NCBI RefSeq assembly: GCF_019925205.1
Contig: NC_083560.1
Coordinates: 46,980,270 to 47,044,269, forward strand
DNA length: 64,000 bases
Origin: Metopolophium dirhodum
Lineage: Eukaryota > Arthropoda > Insecta > Hemiptera > Aphididae
Direction: 5' to 3'
This document shows positions 50,481 to 63,589 of the stretch, piece after piece (the first letter of the stretch is position 1; each line of letters starts with the position of its first letter). The notes under the pieces are model-generated. The model searched no databases. It saw nothing but the letters and a program-made list of their open reading frames with translations, and was not told the DNA's origin. The position numbers and the translations under genes are program-made.

Positions 50481-51929
50481 AATTTAACATTAATAATTGA
50501 ACGAATAGCCAATTAATATTAATTCTATAGTTCACAAGCAGATTGATGTTTTATTTTTATACTTTGTGTTAAATAGTATACAAGGTAGTATACCTACAAT
50601 ACGTACCATATTATAATATGGCATGATAAATATTATCTTTGGTAAAAGAGAATTTAAATCAAAGTATCAAAAAGGAAAATTAAAAAAAACAGATAAAGGT
50701 AGGTATACAATTTGTATTTACTGAAATTATATAAATGGTATAATTGTATAAATAACTGTTTGATTTTATTGATATAAATAAAGTTAAAAACAATTAAAAT
50801 GGCTGAATGCCAAAATTAGTGGCAAACTGAAACGCAAAGAACTTGGGAGGTTTCTTGGGAGGCTGTGGACTGTAGCTTATCTTGAAAAATAAATTTAATT
50901 TGGTTTGGATAGATTCAAATTAAACATATTATTATATGTCATATGATCAACCAACCTAATTTGTATGATTATTTACAGCTTGGAAGGCTGGCAATATTGT
51001 CATTCATATTATTTTGTTAAAATATTTTATATTCAGCACAGCAAATGTGTAACTATAATGTGTAGACAACTTTCAATTACCTTTTTACACACATAGCTTT
51101 AAATGGCGAAATCTCAGTTTATAGTAATAATGTAATATTCAGTTAATTAAAATATATACTTACAAGTTTTGTAAGTAAAGAATAACATTTATATTATTAA
51201 AATTATAAAAAAAAATTGTGATTGTGATCTCATAACCTTTTTGAGCCTTACACAATTGGCTACAGATTTGGCTACATGCCCATATAAAATATTAAACATA
51301 GTATACTAACTATAATAATATACCTGAACATTAGTTTAAATATTTTTTAGTAAACCTTTAAATTAAAAAAAAAAATAATAAAGGGATTAAATATAGTACC
51401 TAACTGTTTAGCTGTAAGTAGATACCGATTATTAATTACTAAATTAGGTATGTAATTTCTAAATATTGTCTTAATACATTAATAATTAAGTAAACCTTAA
51501 TCACAAATCATTCTATATATTAGTCATTATTCAGTAGGTATGTAGTTGAACGTGTTTCATTTTCATCATAAGGCCAGTTATTGGCAATAATTTATTAATA
51601 AATTAATTTTCATTTAAAGACAAGAAAATTAAAAATATTGTGAGTTGTATTATGAAGAGTATTCGTTTTAGTGCATTCTTAGCACTAGGCATGTGTTAAC
51701 ATTTTGAAGAAATTCATTTTTCAAATTAACGAATTTATTGATTTGCTCATCCTACAAATTTACGAAACTGCCAACTGGTGTTTTTTTTCATCTAATGCGT
51801 AAATACATCAAAACAAAACAGTCTTAAACCCTATGCGAGTTTTCGATTTCCGCCCTCAACTCCTGCCAAAATTCGTTTGAAACGAACTCTCGGAGCATCA
51901 AACACTGTGGCGTTTGCCCACTGCTTTAC

Positions 51930-53850
51930 TGTTTGATGATCGTAACGACGAAACAATCAAACAAACTAGTAACGACGACAGCGGGACCGGATCCAACCGG
52001 TAAGCGTTACCTACGACAAAATAACAACATTATTTACGTAAAAACGACGACGTCGCAAACCTCCGGACATCGGGCTCGCCACCGACCGGAAGCCGACGTC
52101 CGGCAGGCGAACGTCAGCGGCGGTCGAGTGCCTACGGAGGAAACACATCAGATCGGTAGTGAAAGAAAAGCGCGTGTTCGGATCGATTTTTTTCAATCGT
52201 AATACATTTTCAAAATGGTCGCCGTATCTCATGGCGCGGACCGGCAGTGGTGGCCTCCGACGGACGTGAAAATCGGTCGAGTTTTTTGTCCGTCGTCGGA
52301 GGGGATTAGGGGAATGGAAACGATCCGGCTGCGATGTTTGAGCGTGATCGCCGCGCCGCGCGGATCCCCTCGACCACCAGCTGTAGTAGACGGGTACGGC
52401 GGCGGCGTAGTAAATAATAATAATAATAGTGGTGACTGGTGAGTACGGTGACGGTGCGTGAAGGTGAAGGTGAACGCAATACGCAAGACGGGAAGTGGTA
52501 GGGTGGTGGTGGTGGGGGGTGCGGTGTATACAACGGTACGGGTAATCATCATATTTTGCCGCGATAAGCGCGGTGGTTTCGACGACGACGTCGATAGTAC
52601 GACTGTCGAAATCACAATATTATTATTGTGTGTCGGGAGGAAATAAAAAATACGATTTTCAAACAAAAAATCATATCGGAGGACGTGATTCCAGCGATCG
52701 CGTAGCAATTATTATAACATGGAATGTAACCACAATAATAATAACTATCAACGACACCGTAACAATATAATATTGTTATACTCACAACATGAATGAGGCT
52801 GCGTGGTGCGACGTCAGTGGCGGCGGCGACAACGACGATCAGACGGCGGCGGACGCCATTTTTAGCCAGTGCGTTCGGCGGCGGTGGGGATGGAGGGACA
52901 CACTGGTGCGCCGGTTGGAGTGGGGTAGTGTTGCCGTGGCGGTGAAGAGCGGCGGCGGCGGCGGCGGTGGGTGATTGCGCACGGCGTACGTCGGGACGTG
53001 TGAATCGGCGTACCGACGAGTTCGGCGGCGAAATGTTTAATAACTGGTGGTCGGTACCGAAGAGTACAATGTGTTGTTCGAAGCTTGCCGCAGTGCTGCC
53101 ACGGCCGGCGCGATCCATTACCGTGTGTCTGCCCCGGTTTCTTGTGACCGTGTCGTACTCATAGCGGATTACGATTTTTTTTTTTTTTATCGTTTCTGGT
53201 TATTTTTTATCCTACGCCTCCCGTTGTACGGTCGAACAGGCGATACGTGTTTGCTCGACCGCCTGCAGTGAGCAGTGAGCACCGACACACCGTTACCGTA
53301 TGCGTAGCGCATAGTGCACGCGGTTAACGTCATCTGTCACTGCGGGATATGCTTGCGACGATGCACTCGGGGCTCACTTAACTTTCTTGCCTGAGCGCTT
53401 ACCACTTGGCTTCTCGGGTTTTGACCCGTACCCAAGTCCAAGTGGCGTATTGCGTTTCGTGTCGTATATTACGGACCGACGAACTCGCGGAAAGCATACG
53501 AAACCTGGCAACCTGCAGCGGCGGGATCCTCGCAAAGGCGTATTTAGATGGGTAAATTGGTTTATCGGGCGGGTGTTCTCCGGCGTTCGATAACAATCGT
53601 ATAGGTAATGGAATTATTAATTGCGTTCGTATGACCGCCGCCGTCGCAGCTGCCGAGTGCGCTTACCTTGGAAATAAACATTCGACAGATTTCTCCTACT
53701 CCGTCGTCGTTTTCGCAAGTCTGCCCACTTACCAACCGAGACCGTGTAATTGTCACGTAGTGGATATTATACCTATATATAGGCCACCGGCAAACTCGCA
53801 CTAGTCGCGTACTCCGTATGAATAGATACAGTGGATTGCGATCAAAATGG
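51930..53850 (-). promoter_or_regulatory. CpG-rich block, candidate promoter region with non-coding first exon(s)
   Basis: A 1.9-kb block rich in CG dinucleotides and in cgg/gtg triplets (a ggc run at about 52950-52968) within AT-rich DNA. Minus strand: a consensus donor (CCAAG|GTAAGC) ends at 53666, a possible leftward first exon. Plus strand: a donor-like GACTG|GTGAGTA lies at about 52440. Overlapping frames of 60-168 codons occur on both strands, as expected in GC-rich DNA, and none shows a domain, so I annotate no protein. A leftward transcript could supply the 5' untranslated exon of MePCE, but that is conjecture. Confidence 0.45.
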
Positions 53851-55790
53851 CAGTTACGATTACGGTCGTTTTATTAATTTATCACGATAATATAGGTATC
53901 GTCGTCGCTGTAATAGTTGGAGTGGAAGGTTCTAAAATATATCGCGATTAGCCGCAGTCGCAACGACGACGAAAATCGGAAAGTCCAGACGAATAATATT
54001 TACGAGTAATATTATATACCAACTTGGCACGCGCGTGTCGTACACCAGCTAAATTATCATTATGTTTGATTAAAGTACACGAGTATTAATAATTATTACT
54101 TTTGTAATTAATAATGTTGTTATTGTACACATACTGTAATGAATGCCACGATACCAATTCCTTTTTTATCGGCACAGTGTTAGTTGGATGTTTTAGTTGG
54201 ATACTCGACTATAATAGTATTATTGTTACGTCAAGTACTGAACTACCAAGTTATACCTACCTACCTAGTTTTGATTGTTTCTTATTACTCATTCCTCTGT
54301 TGTTGCGATAAACGCAAAACGTGTTCATAATAATATTAATAATATCATATATTATGATTATTACCTACCTATTAATAGTGTACGTACGAACGAATAATTA
54401 ATAAATCAATAATAATATTATCATTGTGTTGTTGGATCATTAATAATAATTATGTATGAACTTGAAAACGCTCAAGCCGCAACGTCCAAACAATAAAAAT
54501 ACGACTTTAGTGCCTGACAGTAGTTATAATAATATGATTATAATATTACAATATGCATAATAATAATAATAATATCGCGTATGCCGTATTATGTGTGTAC
54601 ATTGTGTTTTATTCAATTTTGTCGGTGTGGCTCGCCAACGTGGTCTCCACCGGCACGACCATAATATAATATTATTATTTTCAATGGGCCCCTGTTCGGC
54701 CATAAATTCGTTAAATATTTACGATATTCTTCTCAATCGTTGGACCCCTATAATATGCGCGATAAAAAATGACTCAAGGTGCTCCGCGATTGCGTTGCGC
54801 CGTGTGTACTATACAATAATATTATTACAGTGAATGCTCTCCGCCGAATGCTCCGAATGCCGAATGCCGACGTACCTACAACAGGAGGAAAATAATGAGT
54901 GGCCCAATGTCAATTGAAGCCGTTCCTGCGCACGGCGTATATGATATTTATTACTGTTTGTAGGCACTTGTTAAAGAATTTTTAAACACAATTTCACATT
55001 TCAGCGGACAGATGAGCGTCGTATAGATACCTACTGGTTATTTGCAAATTATACAATTATGAATATTATATTATTATTGTGTGTGTGTGTCCGACACTCC
55101 AGCGAACAGACTTCATAGAAGTCCGTGGTCCCACACATCACAGTAATTATAGATAAGAATACGCGCGCTTCAGTAACTGGCCATTGCATTTTGAGGGTGG
55201 TTTCTGGTAGAAAATTTTGACGCGATCTAAACAATCGAGAAAACCTGACAAAAAAAGATTACGGGATATTTACGCGACACCGTTTTTTGACAAAATGTAT
55301 TTGAAAGTTTTTTTTGATGTACCTACCTCATTGTCCTCATTCAAAAATGAAATAAACGATGTAGGCACTTGCAATAATCACCAAAAACTTATTATAGTCA
55401 ACTTTTCTAAACATCGTGTAAAATTCAAAATATTTTGGTTATTTTTCAGCTTTTTGTAGACATTTGAAATTTTAGACTTGTTTTATATATAGGTACGTTG
55501 ATACATTTGTTTTCATTTCAAGTAAAAAAGCTTGAAAACGCAATCCAAGGACCCAAATACATTTTTCTCGAGGTAATTTAAAAGTATGGAACAAATAGGT
55601 ACGTACCTAATAGGTAAGTAGGTAACCTACCTATATAGTGACAACATTTTTTTATAAGCGATCGAAGTTCAAATTTTATCGAACATTAAAGATATTTAAT
55701 CGTGAAATATAATACAATTTTTCCTCAAACGATTTTTGTTATTTTATTGTATTAAAAAAAATTGGTACTTTTATGATATTATAAATCCGC
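53850..55790. other. Stretch without a recognised gene
   Basis: Intermediate GC at the left, grading into AT-rich sequence with aggtacctacct-type runs (about 55600-55640). Nothing codes convincingly. Confidence 0.4.
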
Positions 55791-55793
55791 GAT

Positions 55794-56484
55794 AATATCA
55801 ACGGTATTTTGTTAAAAGGGCGTATACCAAATTTTACTTTTTTTCAGGAAACAAATAAAAATGATTAAATACTCAATTAATTTTAAGATAGAACATTCAT
55901 TTATACATTTTATTAAACACGAGACTCCATGGAACTAAAATTGCTTATGAAATTGCTTAAACTAAATTTATGTTTAATGTGATATTCATTTAAAAAAATT
56001 CTTTCTAAAAACATATAATAATAGTGGTATAAGTCCTTTTAACAATTTCATTTCTACAAACGCCCTTTTAATTTTATACAGTATTTGTATATAATAATTA
56101 TATACGAATACTGTATATATTATATACATTATACTATCTATTAACTTGTCGGTTTAGTGTTAACTGATAATATGAAATTGGAGAGAAATTTGTTATCGAG
56201 TGAACACTTTCATAATTATTCTTATAAACTGTGAAGGTTGCAAACAATTAGCATGCATTCGGTGTGGTATAAGCCCTTTCGACGGTTCTGTGTAGATTAT
56301 TTTAATTTTTAAAAGGGCGTCTGCATAATATCTTGTATTTGGTATTGCTGTCTTATTTTTTTCAGTAGATATATACGCCATTTTACCAGAATATGCTCGT
56401 GATTTTTCTGAAAATGTAGATAACAAAAATGTATTTTTCGGTTTTGTGTGGTAAACGCCCTTTTAACAAAATACCGTTGATATT
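55794..56484. mobile_element. TIR element, about 690 bp, with internal motif repeats
   Basis: aatatcaacggtattttgtt at 55794-55813 is perfectly inverted at 56465-56484, and the symmetry continues through aaaagggcgt. Inside, ACGCCCTTTT (either strand) recurs at about 56059 and 56312, and gtggtataagyccttt at about 56024 and 56263. The interior codes for nothing recognisable. Confidence 0.75.
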
Positions 56485-56690
56485 TTAATAGTTTGTAAGT
56501 AGATAATGATTTTATGTTTTATTATATAATATAACATGGTAATTGCGGCATCACTATAAATCAGTATACACTATAAATAAATACCGACTCATAACAAAGT
56601 CTAAACATACATTTTGTAGTATAAATTAATAATAGTATAAACATTTATAGTTAACAACATTGCAAATTAGTATTGAATCATATAGAAGTA

Positions 56691-57300
56691 TCAGGCACGA
56701 ATCCAGGGGGGGGGTCATGACCCCACATCCCCCAAACATCAAGATTACGTATTTTGTGTTGGTTGAAAAATTAATATAATAAACATAAATTGCGTTTTGT
56801 ATTTATTTCACGGATATTTTTTTTCACACTAAAAATGTGGTATTATATAATATTAAGTATATCCATTAAAAGTTAAAATTTAAAACTACATCACCACTTG
56901 TTCATAAAATCAAAATTTACATATCAAAATTCTTACTTCTAAGAATATTAATAGCGATAATAAACTGATTGTCGATACGAGTAGGTATATTGTTAGGGTC
57001 GCGTCACACTATTAGAGCTATTTTGTTAGCCAGTAAATATAAAAATAATCTCGCTTTGCTCAATATTTACGAAAATATATCAATAAATGTTGATGACATT
57101 ATTATATCAAAATTTGGAAAAAAAAACAAAGAAGGTTAAACTTTATCAATTAATTTTAAAAATTAACTATAAATAATAAAGGTACAATTTTAGTTAATAA
57201 TTTATTTTTAATGTTTTTTAACTGTGCATTATCTTTTTGTCATTTCGAAAAAATGACCCCCCCCCCCCCCCCCAAATTTTAGTTCTAGATTCGCGCCTAA
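56691..57300. mobile_element. TIR element, about 610 bp, ends AGGCRCGAATCYAG
   Basis: tcaggcacgaatccag at the left and ctagattcgcgcctaa at the right are inverted with three mismatches. A G-run lies inside the left end and a long C-run (about 57257-57273) inside the right end. The interior is AT-rich and non-coding. No clear target duplication. Confidence 0.65.
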
Positions 57301-58670
57301 TCAATATGTTATTTTAAAGAAATCTAGATTTCTCAAAATTTTTAGTTCTATAATTGTTCAGCCTTCCAGTAACTTTGCTAATGATCTAAATTGAAAATAT
57401 TATACTTGGATACAAAATGTATGGAAAAGTCTTTAATCGTCACCCTTTCTTCGTCCAGGGATGGCATTTAAAATATTAAAATAACATAATAATCGTACTT
57501 ACGACATACCTAGATAATTTTAAAATTTTAAAAATAACATGCTGTCAATCAACATTGATAAACTTATTGGCAAAGTTAAAAATACGAAATCTTGTATAAT
57601 CAAGAAAATCCGGACTACAGAGACCATAGAAATAAAGACCGTATATTTGATGTTGAATAATAAGTGCATCAATGGGAGGTGAAAAATAAAAGTCCTTATC
57701 AGAGCTCGTAAGCTAAGAAATATGCTTATCAATCTTGCTACGTTGTATTTGTTTCTCATTGATATTCAATTTCCTTTTAAAATAACACACCTAACTCAGT
57801 ATATGAAATTTGGTTTTTCAAATTATTTTTCAAATTTTGAGGTTTTGGTGATATATGACATTTTTAAAATAAATGTGCGTTTATTATGATTTGAAGAATG
57901 TTAATTTTTCAATTTTAATGTACTTATTAATTTGTATCCTCATTTTTTCGATAAAAATTATATGGTGCAACAAAATATTAATAGGATAAAAAAATTGAAA
58001 GCTTTTGACTGATATATTTTTAAATACAACTCCATAAATATAATTGTGTGTTTTGTATAATATAGTGCATGAACTTACAAGCCCTAGCTGCTTATTAATT
58101 ATTATCATTACAATACCTATTTATTTTAAATACATTTAAAGTATGATACAATTTTGCAAAATAAACAAAATTATCATATATTATATATATAAATAAATAT
58201 ATCTACGAAACTGCAGACGTAAAAACATAGGTTTATGTATAGCAGAATTTAGAAATATTTTTTTTTTTAGAACAATATTATCAGTTTAAAACAATTATTG
58301 TGGACTGTGGGTTTCGTGAACAAGGTTGGACATTTTCTACCCACGTTGGGTTTGTCTATCCGTACGTTTGTTGATTAAGTTAATAGTAAGATATAGGTAT
58401 TTAATATTTATGGATGTTATAATTTATTACGATAAACATTACAAATTGTAATTGATATACATTACATTAAATACCAAGATTAACAATAGTTACCTATTGT
58501 ATTTGACAAAAATGTAAAATAGGTAACTTTATACTAACTAAAATACCAAAAGATGAATAATTCATACTAGCCAATAAAAAGTACCAAACATGAGTAGGTA
58601 CTTCAAGAATTTTTTTTAAAATATCCTGTTAATTGTATATATATTTTGGTTACTATACAAGATACATTTT
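57300..58670. other. AT-rich stretch without a recognised gene
   Basis: Only short AT-biased frames; no domain and no clear repeat ends. Confidence 0.4.
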
Positions 58671-58679
58671 AGTATACAT

Positions 58680-58910
58680 GTAAATAGGTTGCATATAAAT
58701 GACTTTATTCACAATAATATCATCAAATATATTTAGTAATATACTAATATCAATATATCATAGGCCGACTGACCGGCTTCGCTCAGAATCGTTTTTCTTG
58801 TGCAATGATATTATATCATTGAATTCAAATTTAATACCATCCATTACAGTGACCCACTTGTAACCTACTGGCTACTGTATAGCAGAGCGACACCCGCTTG
58901 CCCACCTTTT
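58680..58910 (+). repeat. Right end of the GATTCTGAGCGAAGC repeat family
   Basis: cacaataatatcatcaaat (shared with copy A near 6375) is followed by gaccggcttcgctcagaatcg at about 58771-58791. The latter is the inverted counterpart of the left end, and shows that the family has terminal inverted repeats. A second, degenerate end (ctccggccagaatcgtttttc) follows near 58968. Confidence 0.75.
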
Positions 58911-59345
58911 TTTAATTATTAAATTGTATTATTTATATACAATAGTATGATAGGTTGACACACACTGTCTCCGGCCAGAATCGTTTTTCGTATAAAATGA
59001 TTTAACATATTGAATTCAAATCTATAACATTGTTAATTTGTCCACAATTTTAATTTTTATCTAATTATGCTTAATTATTATATATACTCAGAATTTATAA
59101 ACTATAGTATGGTTTACATATTTATATTATAAATAACCAATTTATAAACCATAATATGGCTTACATATTTACAGGTTTATATAAATATCATATAGGTACA
59201 GGATTATTTACACCAAGTATATGCGCACATCTCCGTTTTCCCTTTTATTATGCATTGAATCAATATCTGATTTTTAATGCTGAGTTCTATAAAAAATTTA
59301 AATATTTAATGGCTAACTAAAATGTAATGGACCAATCGTGAGTTC

Positions 59346-59592
59346 AGGGTTGCAGTGTTGCACAAACAATTACTAAACATTTAATGAATCAATAGCAAGC
59401 TAAATTTGCTCAGCTAATGATCCCTTAAATAACATGATTTAGTGGGTCATGATTGTCCATTACATTTTACTATATTAGTGAACCATTTAATTAATAAATA
59501 GTGCAACCCGGCACAAATCATGTTTATGAGACCATTAGCTCACGACTATTGATTCATTAAGTGTTTGGTTATATGTTTGTGCAATCTGGCAA
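59346..59592. mobile_element. Fold-back MITE, about 250 bp
   Basis: Arms of about 90 bp: tgcacaaac, acatttaatgaatcaatag and aacatgattt in the left arm (59358-59445) recur inverted in the right arm (59515-59585). No coding capacity. Confidence 0.65.
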
Positions 59593-59649
59593 TGGTTTAT
59601 TCTTAAACATATTTTCAAATATTTAGATTTATTCCACCATTAAAAGAGT

Positions 59650-59790
59650 CCTGTGGCAATACAAACTTATTTTATTTCAAATGAGAACTATATTTTATAT
59701 TAGATTGTTAGCTGTAAAGCAGATATTTTTTTTGAATATGTTGGTGTATCTAAATCGAAACTCGAACGAATTGTTTTTGAATTATTGAAC
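59650..59790 (+). repeat. Dispersed repeat, copy 1 of 2
   Basis: Shares gtcctgtggcaatacaaact, ttcaaatgagaac and the later gttggtgtayctaa with the block at 61275-61400 in the same orientation, with many substitutions. Confidence 0.5.
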
Positions 59791-59879
59791 TTTGTGCGAA
59801 ATGTGTGGAACTGTGTGGAATAATAAGGATAGATACTATCCGTGTTAGTATGTTTTGAAGCTGTGAAGCTATAGTAAAA

Positions 59880-61100
59880 CTATAGTATTTATTAATATTA
59901 ATTTATTAACACTTTATAATTTATAAAAATTGAATGAATTCGAGTATAAATGAACTAAATGTAATACATTACATCTTTTTATATTTTATGTAAAATTTTA
60001 ACAATTAAAACATGTAGACATTTAAAAATTTTATTTACGAGCACTTGAAATGTTTATAACAACACGATAGTCACGAATACTTATAGAAGTTCTTTTCTTT
60101 GTAATTTATTTTATTTATGTTCTTGATGGACGATGGTTGAAAAGTTGGTATGGGTAAACATTTTATAAATATTTTATCTGTTAATTTGTACCGTGTAATT
60201 TGTTATTCTGTTTATTAAATTGAATAATAATTATTGCAAAATGTATAAAATGAATAGTAAGTAGTTACTTCCTACCTATATATATTACGCTATATGTAAT
60301 TAAAATATGCAAGGTATTTATTATGTTTCAAAACGTTTGAACCGTTTAATATTTGCACAATTGTACGTATATACCTAGTACATAAACCTATACCCAACGC
60401 GTAAATAGCGATTTTATACTTTTTGAAGCACTGTATTATTATTTATTAAATATTAATTACTTTTCAGTATGCCATAGCCCATAATTCATTATAAAATGTA
60501 ATATAATTGATATGTAATGATATATACTATATTACTATGTATTTATATTTTATACAAGGATATGTATTTATTTACAATTGGTGTATATAAACCACAAATT
60601 CACTCAGCCTGCTTATTATAATATTTTTTAATGGTTTTTTTTTTTTTTAAAAAATGGATATTTTTGGAAAAGAGAATATACTTTAATATAATTGCTTCAC
60701 AAAAACAAAATTAAATCGAACGCAATCCATAATATGAAACAAGAGAACTAATATTTATTTTTCATGTGGTACCTAGGTAATTGGATTTGAACGACGCGCG
60801 ACGACCGAGTTATATAAATAAATAAATTTCATTTTTATGTTCGTGATACATTATACGTATACATTACACACCGATACTGTCAAAAACGTATACTAAATAC
60901 TAATATAGTATAATATATATATTATTACGAAGTACGATGATGGGACAGATAAACAAGGTAACCGCAATTCATTTTTTACGGTATTTGTTCAACTCTGAAT
61001 GCTGAATAAGTACTTAGTATATAAACTAAAGAGTAAAGCTTATAAAAAAATAACCTCTATATTATATTATTATAATACTAATGTGGGTTTATTTTAATGG
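59880..61100. other. AT-rich stretch without a recognised gene
   Basis: No coding exon recognised. Contains one end-like sequence (aaaagagaatatac, about 60668) of the MITE at 17373. Confidence 0.4.
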
Positions 61101-61274
61101 AATTCGTATTTAATTATCTATATAGAAATAATGCTACTAAATTTACAAAACGCAATTATACAGCTGGTCGATTCACCAAGCATACTCACCCCCATTTTTC
61201 CTTTGATAATGAAATTATTAATATTATGATTTTTGAAATTTTGAAATTCTTTCTTATTTTTTGTTCTACTTAAG

Positions 61275-61400
61275 GAATGTCCTGTAGCGATACAAACTTT
61301 GGTTTTCAAATGAGGACCCTCCCGGTTTTACCGAAAATTATTTAGGGGATAATTTTTTTGATAATGTTGATGTACCTACCTAATTCAAAATTCAAACTAG
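61275..61400 (+). repeat. Dispersed repeat, copy 2 of 2
   Basis: Counterpart of 59650-59790: gtcctgtagcgatacaaact, ttttcaaatgaggac and gttgatgtacctac. Confidence 0.5.
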
Positions 61401-61419
61401 TAGTTTCTCAGTTATCAAA

Positions 61420-63200
61420 ATAGTTTTTCTAAGACCATAATAGTCCTTAAAATTGGTTTTACAAAAATATAAAATAGAATATGTAATATTGCAATATTGG
61501 ATCTACTATCTAGTATTTATTGACCATATGGTTCATTTTTACGAGTTAAAAGATTAATATTAATCACTAACATATTTAAATCATCATAGTCATCGTTATC
61601 ATGGATATATACTTTTTTAGTACACAAAGTCAAAGAACTACGTATAAGTACGTCAAAATGTTCAGAAAAATGATCGGCTAAATAATTTATCATCAAAAAA
61701 AAAGGTTTTCATTTAAAAATCAGAAATTATATTTAAAAATTATAAAAATTATAATTTGAATAATTTCATTATTAAAAGAAAAAAATAGGGTGAGTCACGA
61801 CCCTGTATTCTATATATATATAAAAAAACAAACAATCCGAGTATAAACAACATTGGCTCATGTTGGAAGAAATAGTAATTTTCCTATTAATAATAATATA
61901 ATATGGTAAGTTGAACTGATTTTTGCTAAAGACAAATCACATGAACCTATTATAATATACCTATTACCTAATAATTATTATATGGTATTATTAGCTGTTA
62001 TTAAATGTATAGAACGGTTTAAATAGGTTTGTCGTAAAACAGGTAGCTTCAGATGAATATAAATATTTGAAAAAAAAAAATGAATGTGTATAGGTTGTAA
62101 ATAATAGGTTACACGCGCAATTTGTGTTATTGCATATATATTTAACTGCATAGTATTATGATATCATCAATGGCGCATATTTAATTGCATATTTTAAAGT
62201 TCTGCAGCACTTAAAGTCCCAAGATTTACTAATCATACAATTTGATTCGGAAATCGAAACACACTCCGTTCCCAAACGCCGTTAGTCATTGATTACAGCT
62301 TACATTTCGAGACGACGTTTTCCCAATAGGTGCCTGTATATAATAATATACCAACTCATCGTGGAATTGGTCGCGGTGTTGACAGTTGACTGCAGTTTAC
62401 TTATTTCGTTAACATAATATAATATATACTATCTGAAAATGGCGAATCGCCTTTGGGAATTAATAATGTATCGTCGAACTAATATCATATTGTTAGTAGG
62501 TATTTGTGTATTGCCTAGGCTTATACGCGCATATAATATGTAATAATCTATTATACACATGCGCGTTTTGTATGCGTCATTAACTAGTGTTTCAATGCGT
62601 TTTGTAGTGTGTTGTTTGTTTCAGTAAGTATACACAACTGTTGTAGCGTTTTTGCAGTTTTCACTTTTAAAATATGTATCGCAACGGCCAACGGGTGTTT
62701 TACATAAAAAAAAAAAAAATCACAATGACGTCGTAAATTATTCACGGCTGCCCTAACATTGTACGGTACAACATTAAAAATTAATCATTATTAACTCAAA
62801 TACAAATTCTTCAGCAGTAAAAGAGTCGAAGTATGAAATGCCTACCAATAATTCAGATTTCAGGCTATATAATATAATAATATAATAACATAGCCATTAT
62901 TATTGTTATAGGTATATAATGACAACTTTACTTTTCCCGTTGGGTACCTATATGTAGGTATAGGTATACATATTTTAATTAAGTGAAAGAAAAATCAACA
63001 AACCCCGTTTGTAAATAATATATTATGATTTATGACGTATTTAAACCATTAAACCAAATTATTGGTTTGTATTTACGAATCCGTACATCGAATTGCAGTG
63101 TTTTGTTATACTTTATATTTTATATAAAAACAAATAAATTATAATATGATTTATTTGTTGATTAGCTAACCAATAATCATATAGGTATAGTACGTGTTTT
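61420..63200. other. Stretch without a recognised gene
   Basis: AT-rich. A slightly GC-richer section at 62250-62700 could be a weak promoter area, but I see no exon. Confidence 0.35.
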
Positions 63201-63217
63201 TTAATAAAGATATAATG

Positions 63218-63589
63218 CAGGGGTCGGCAATAGGCGGCCCGCGGAAGGAAAAAAAATGGACCGCCAAAAATGTTCTTAATTTTCCTATATATCCTATGCA
63301 TCACTCCCCCCCACCCTTCATAACAAAAATTAAACTAATATTGAAATCGATTTTATGAGGCGCTGAGACAATAATAACGGTTTATCATTATCTGTGTTGT
63401 TGTTGAACGTGCCGCAGTAATAATGTATTACTTTATAAATAATTAAATATTAAATACTTTGTCTTAAAATGTGTTTTTAATACAAAAATAAATACATTAA
63501 TGATAAAACTATGTTTAAGATTTTTTTGGCCCTCGAAATTTTTTTTTTTAAATATCTGGCCCGCCACATTAATTAATTGCCGACCCCTG
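63218..63589. mobile_element. hAT MITE, 372 bp, with 8-bp target duplication
   Basis: The left end CAGGGGTCGGCAATAGGCGG and the right end complement CAGGGGTCGGCAATTAATTA share 14 terminal bases, and both ends carry a GGCCCGC-type motif further in. The 8-bp ATATAATG directly flanks both sides (63210-63217 and 63590-63597). Eight-base duplications and CAGGGGTCGGCAA ends are typical of hAT elements. No transposase frame; the element is non-autonomous and the intact duplication suggests a fairly recent insertion. Confidence 0.92.

Noticed and set aside
52229..53118. Open frames of up to 168 codons on the minus strand in the CpG block
   Set aside because: Overlapping frames occur in all phases, as GC-rich sequence has few stops. 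The products are low-complexity Arg/Pro/Thr or Gly runs with no domain.
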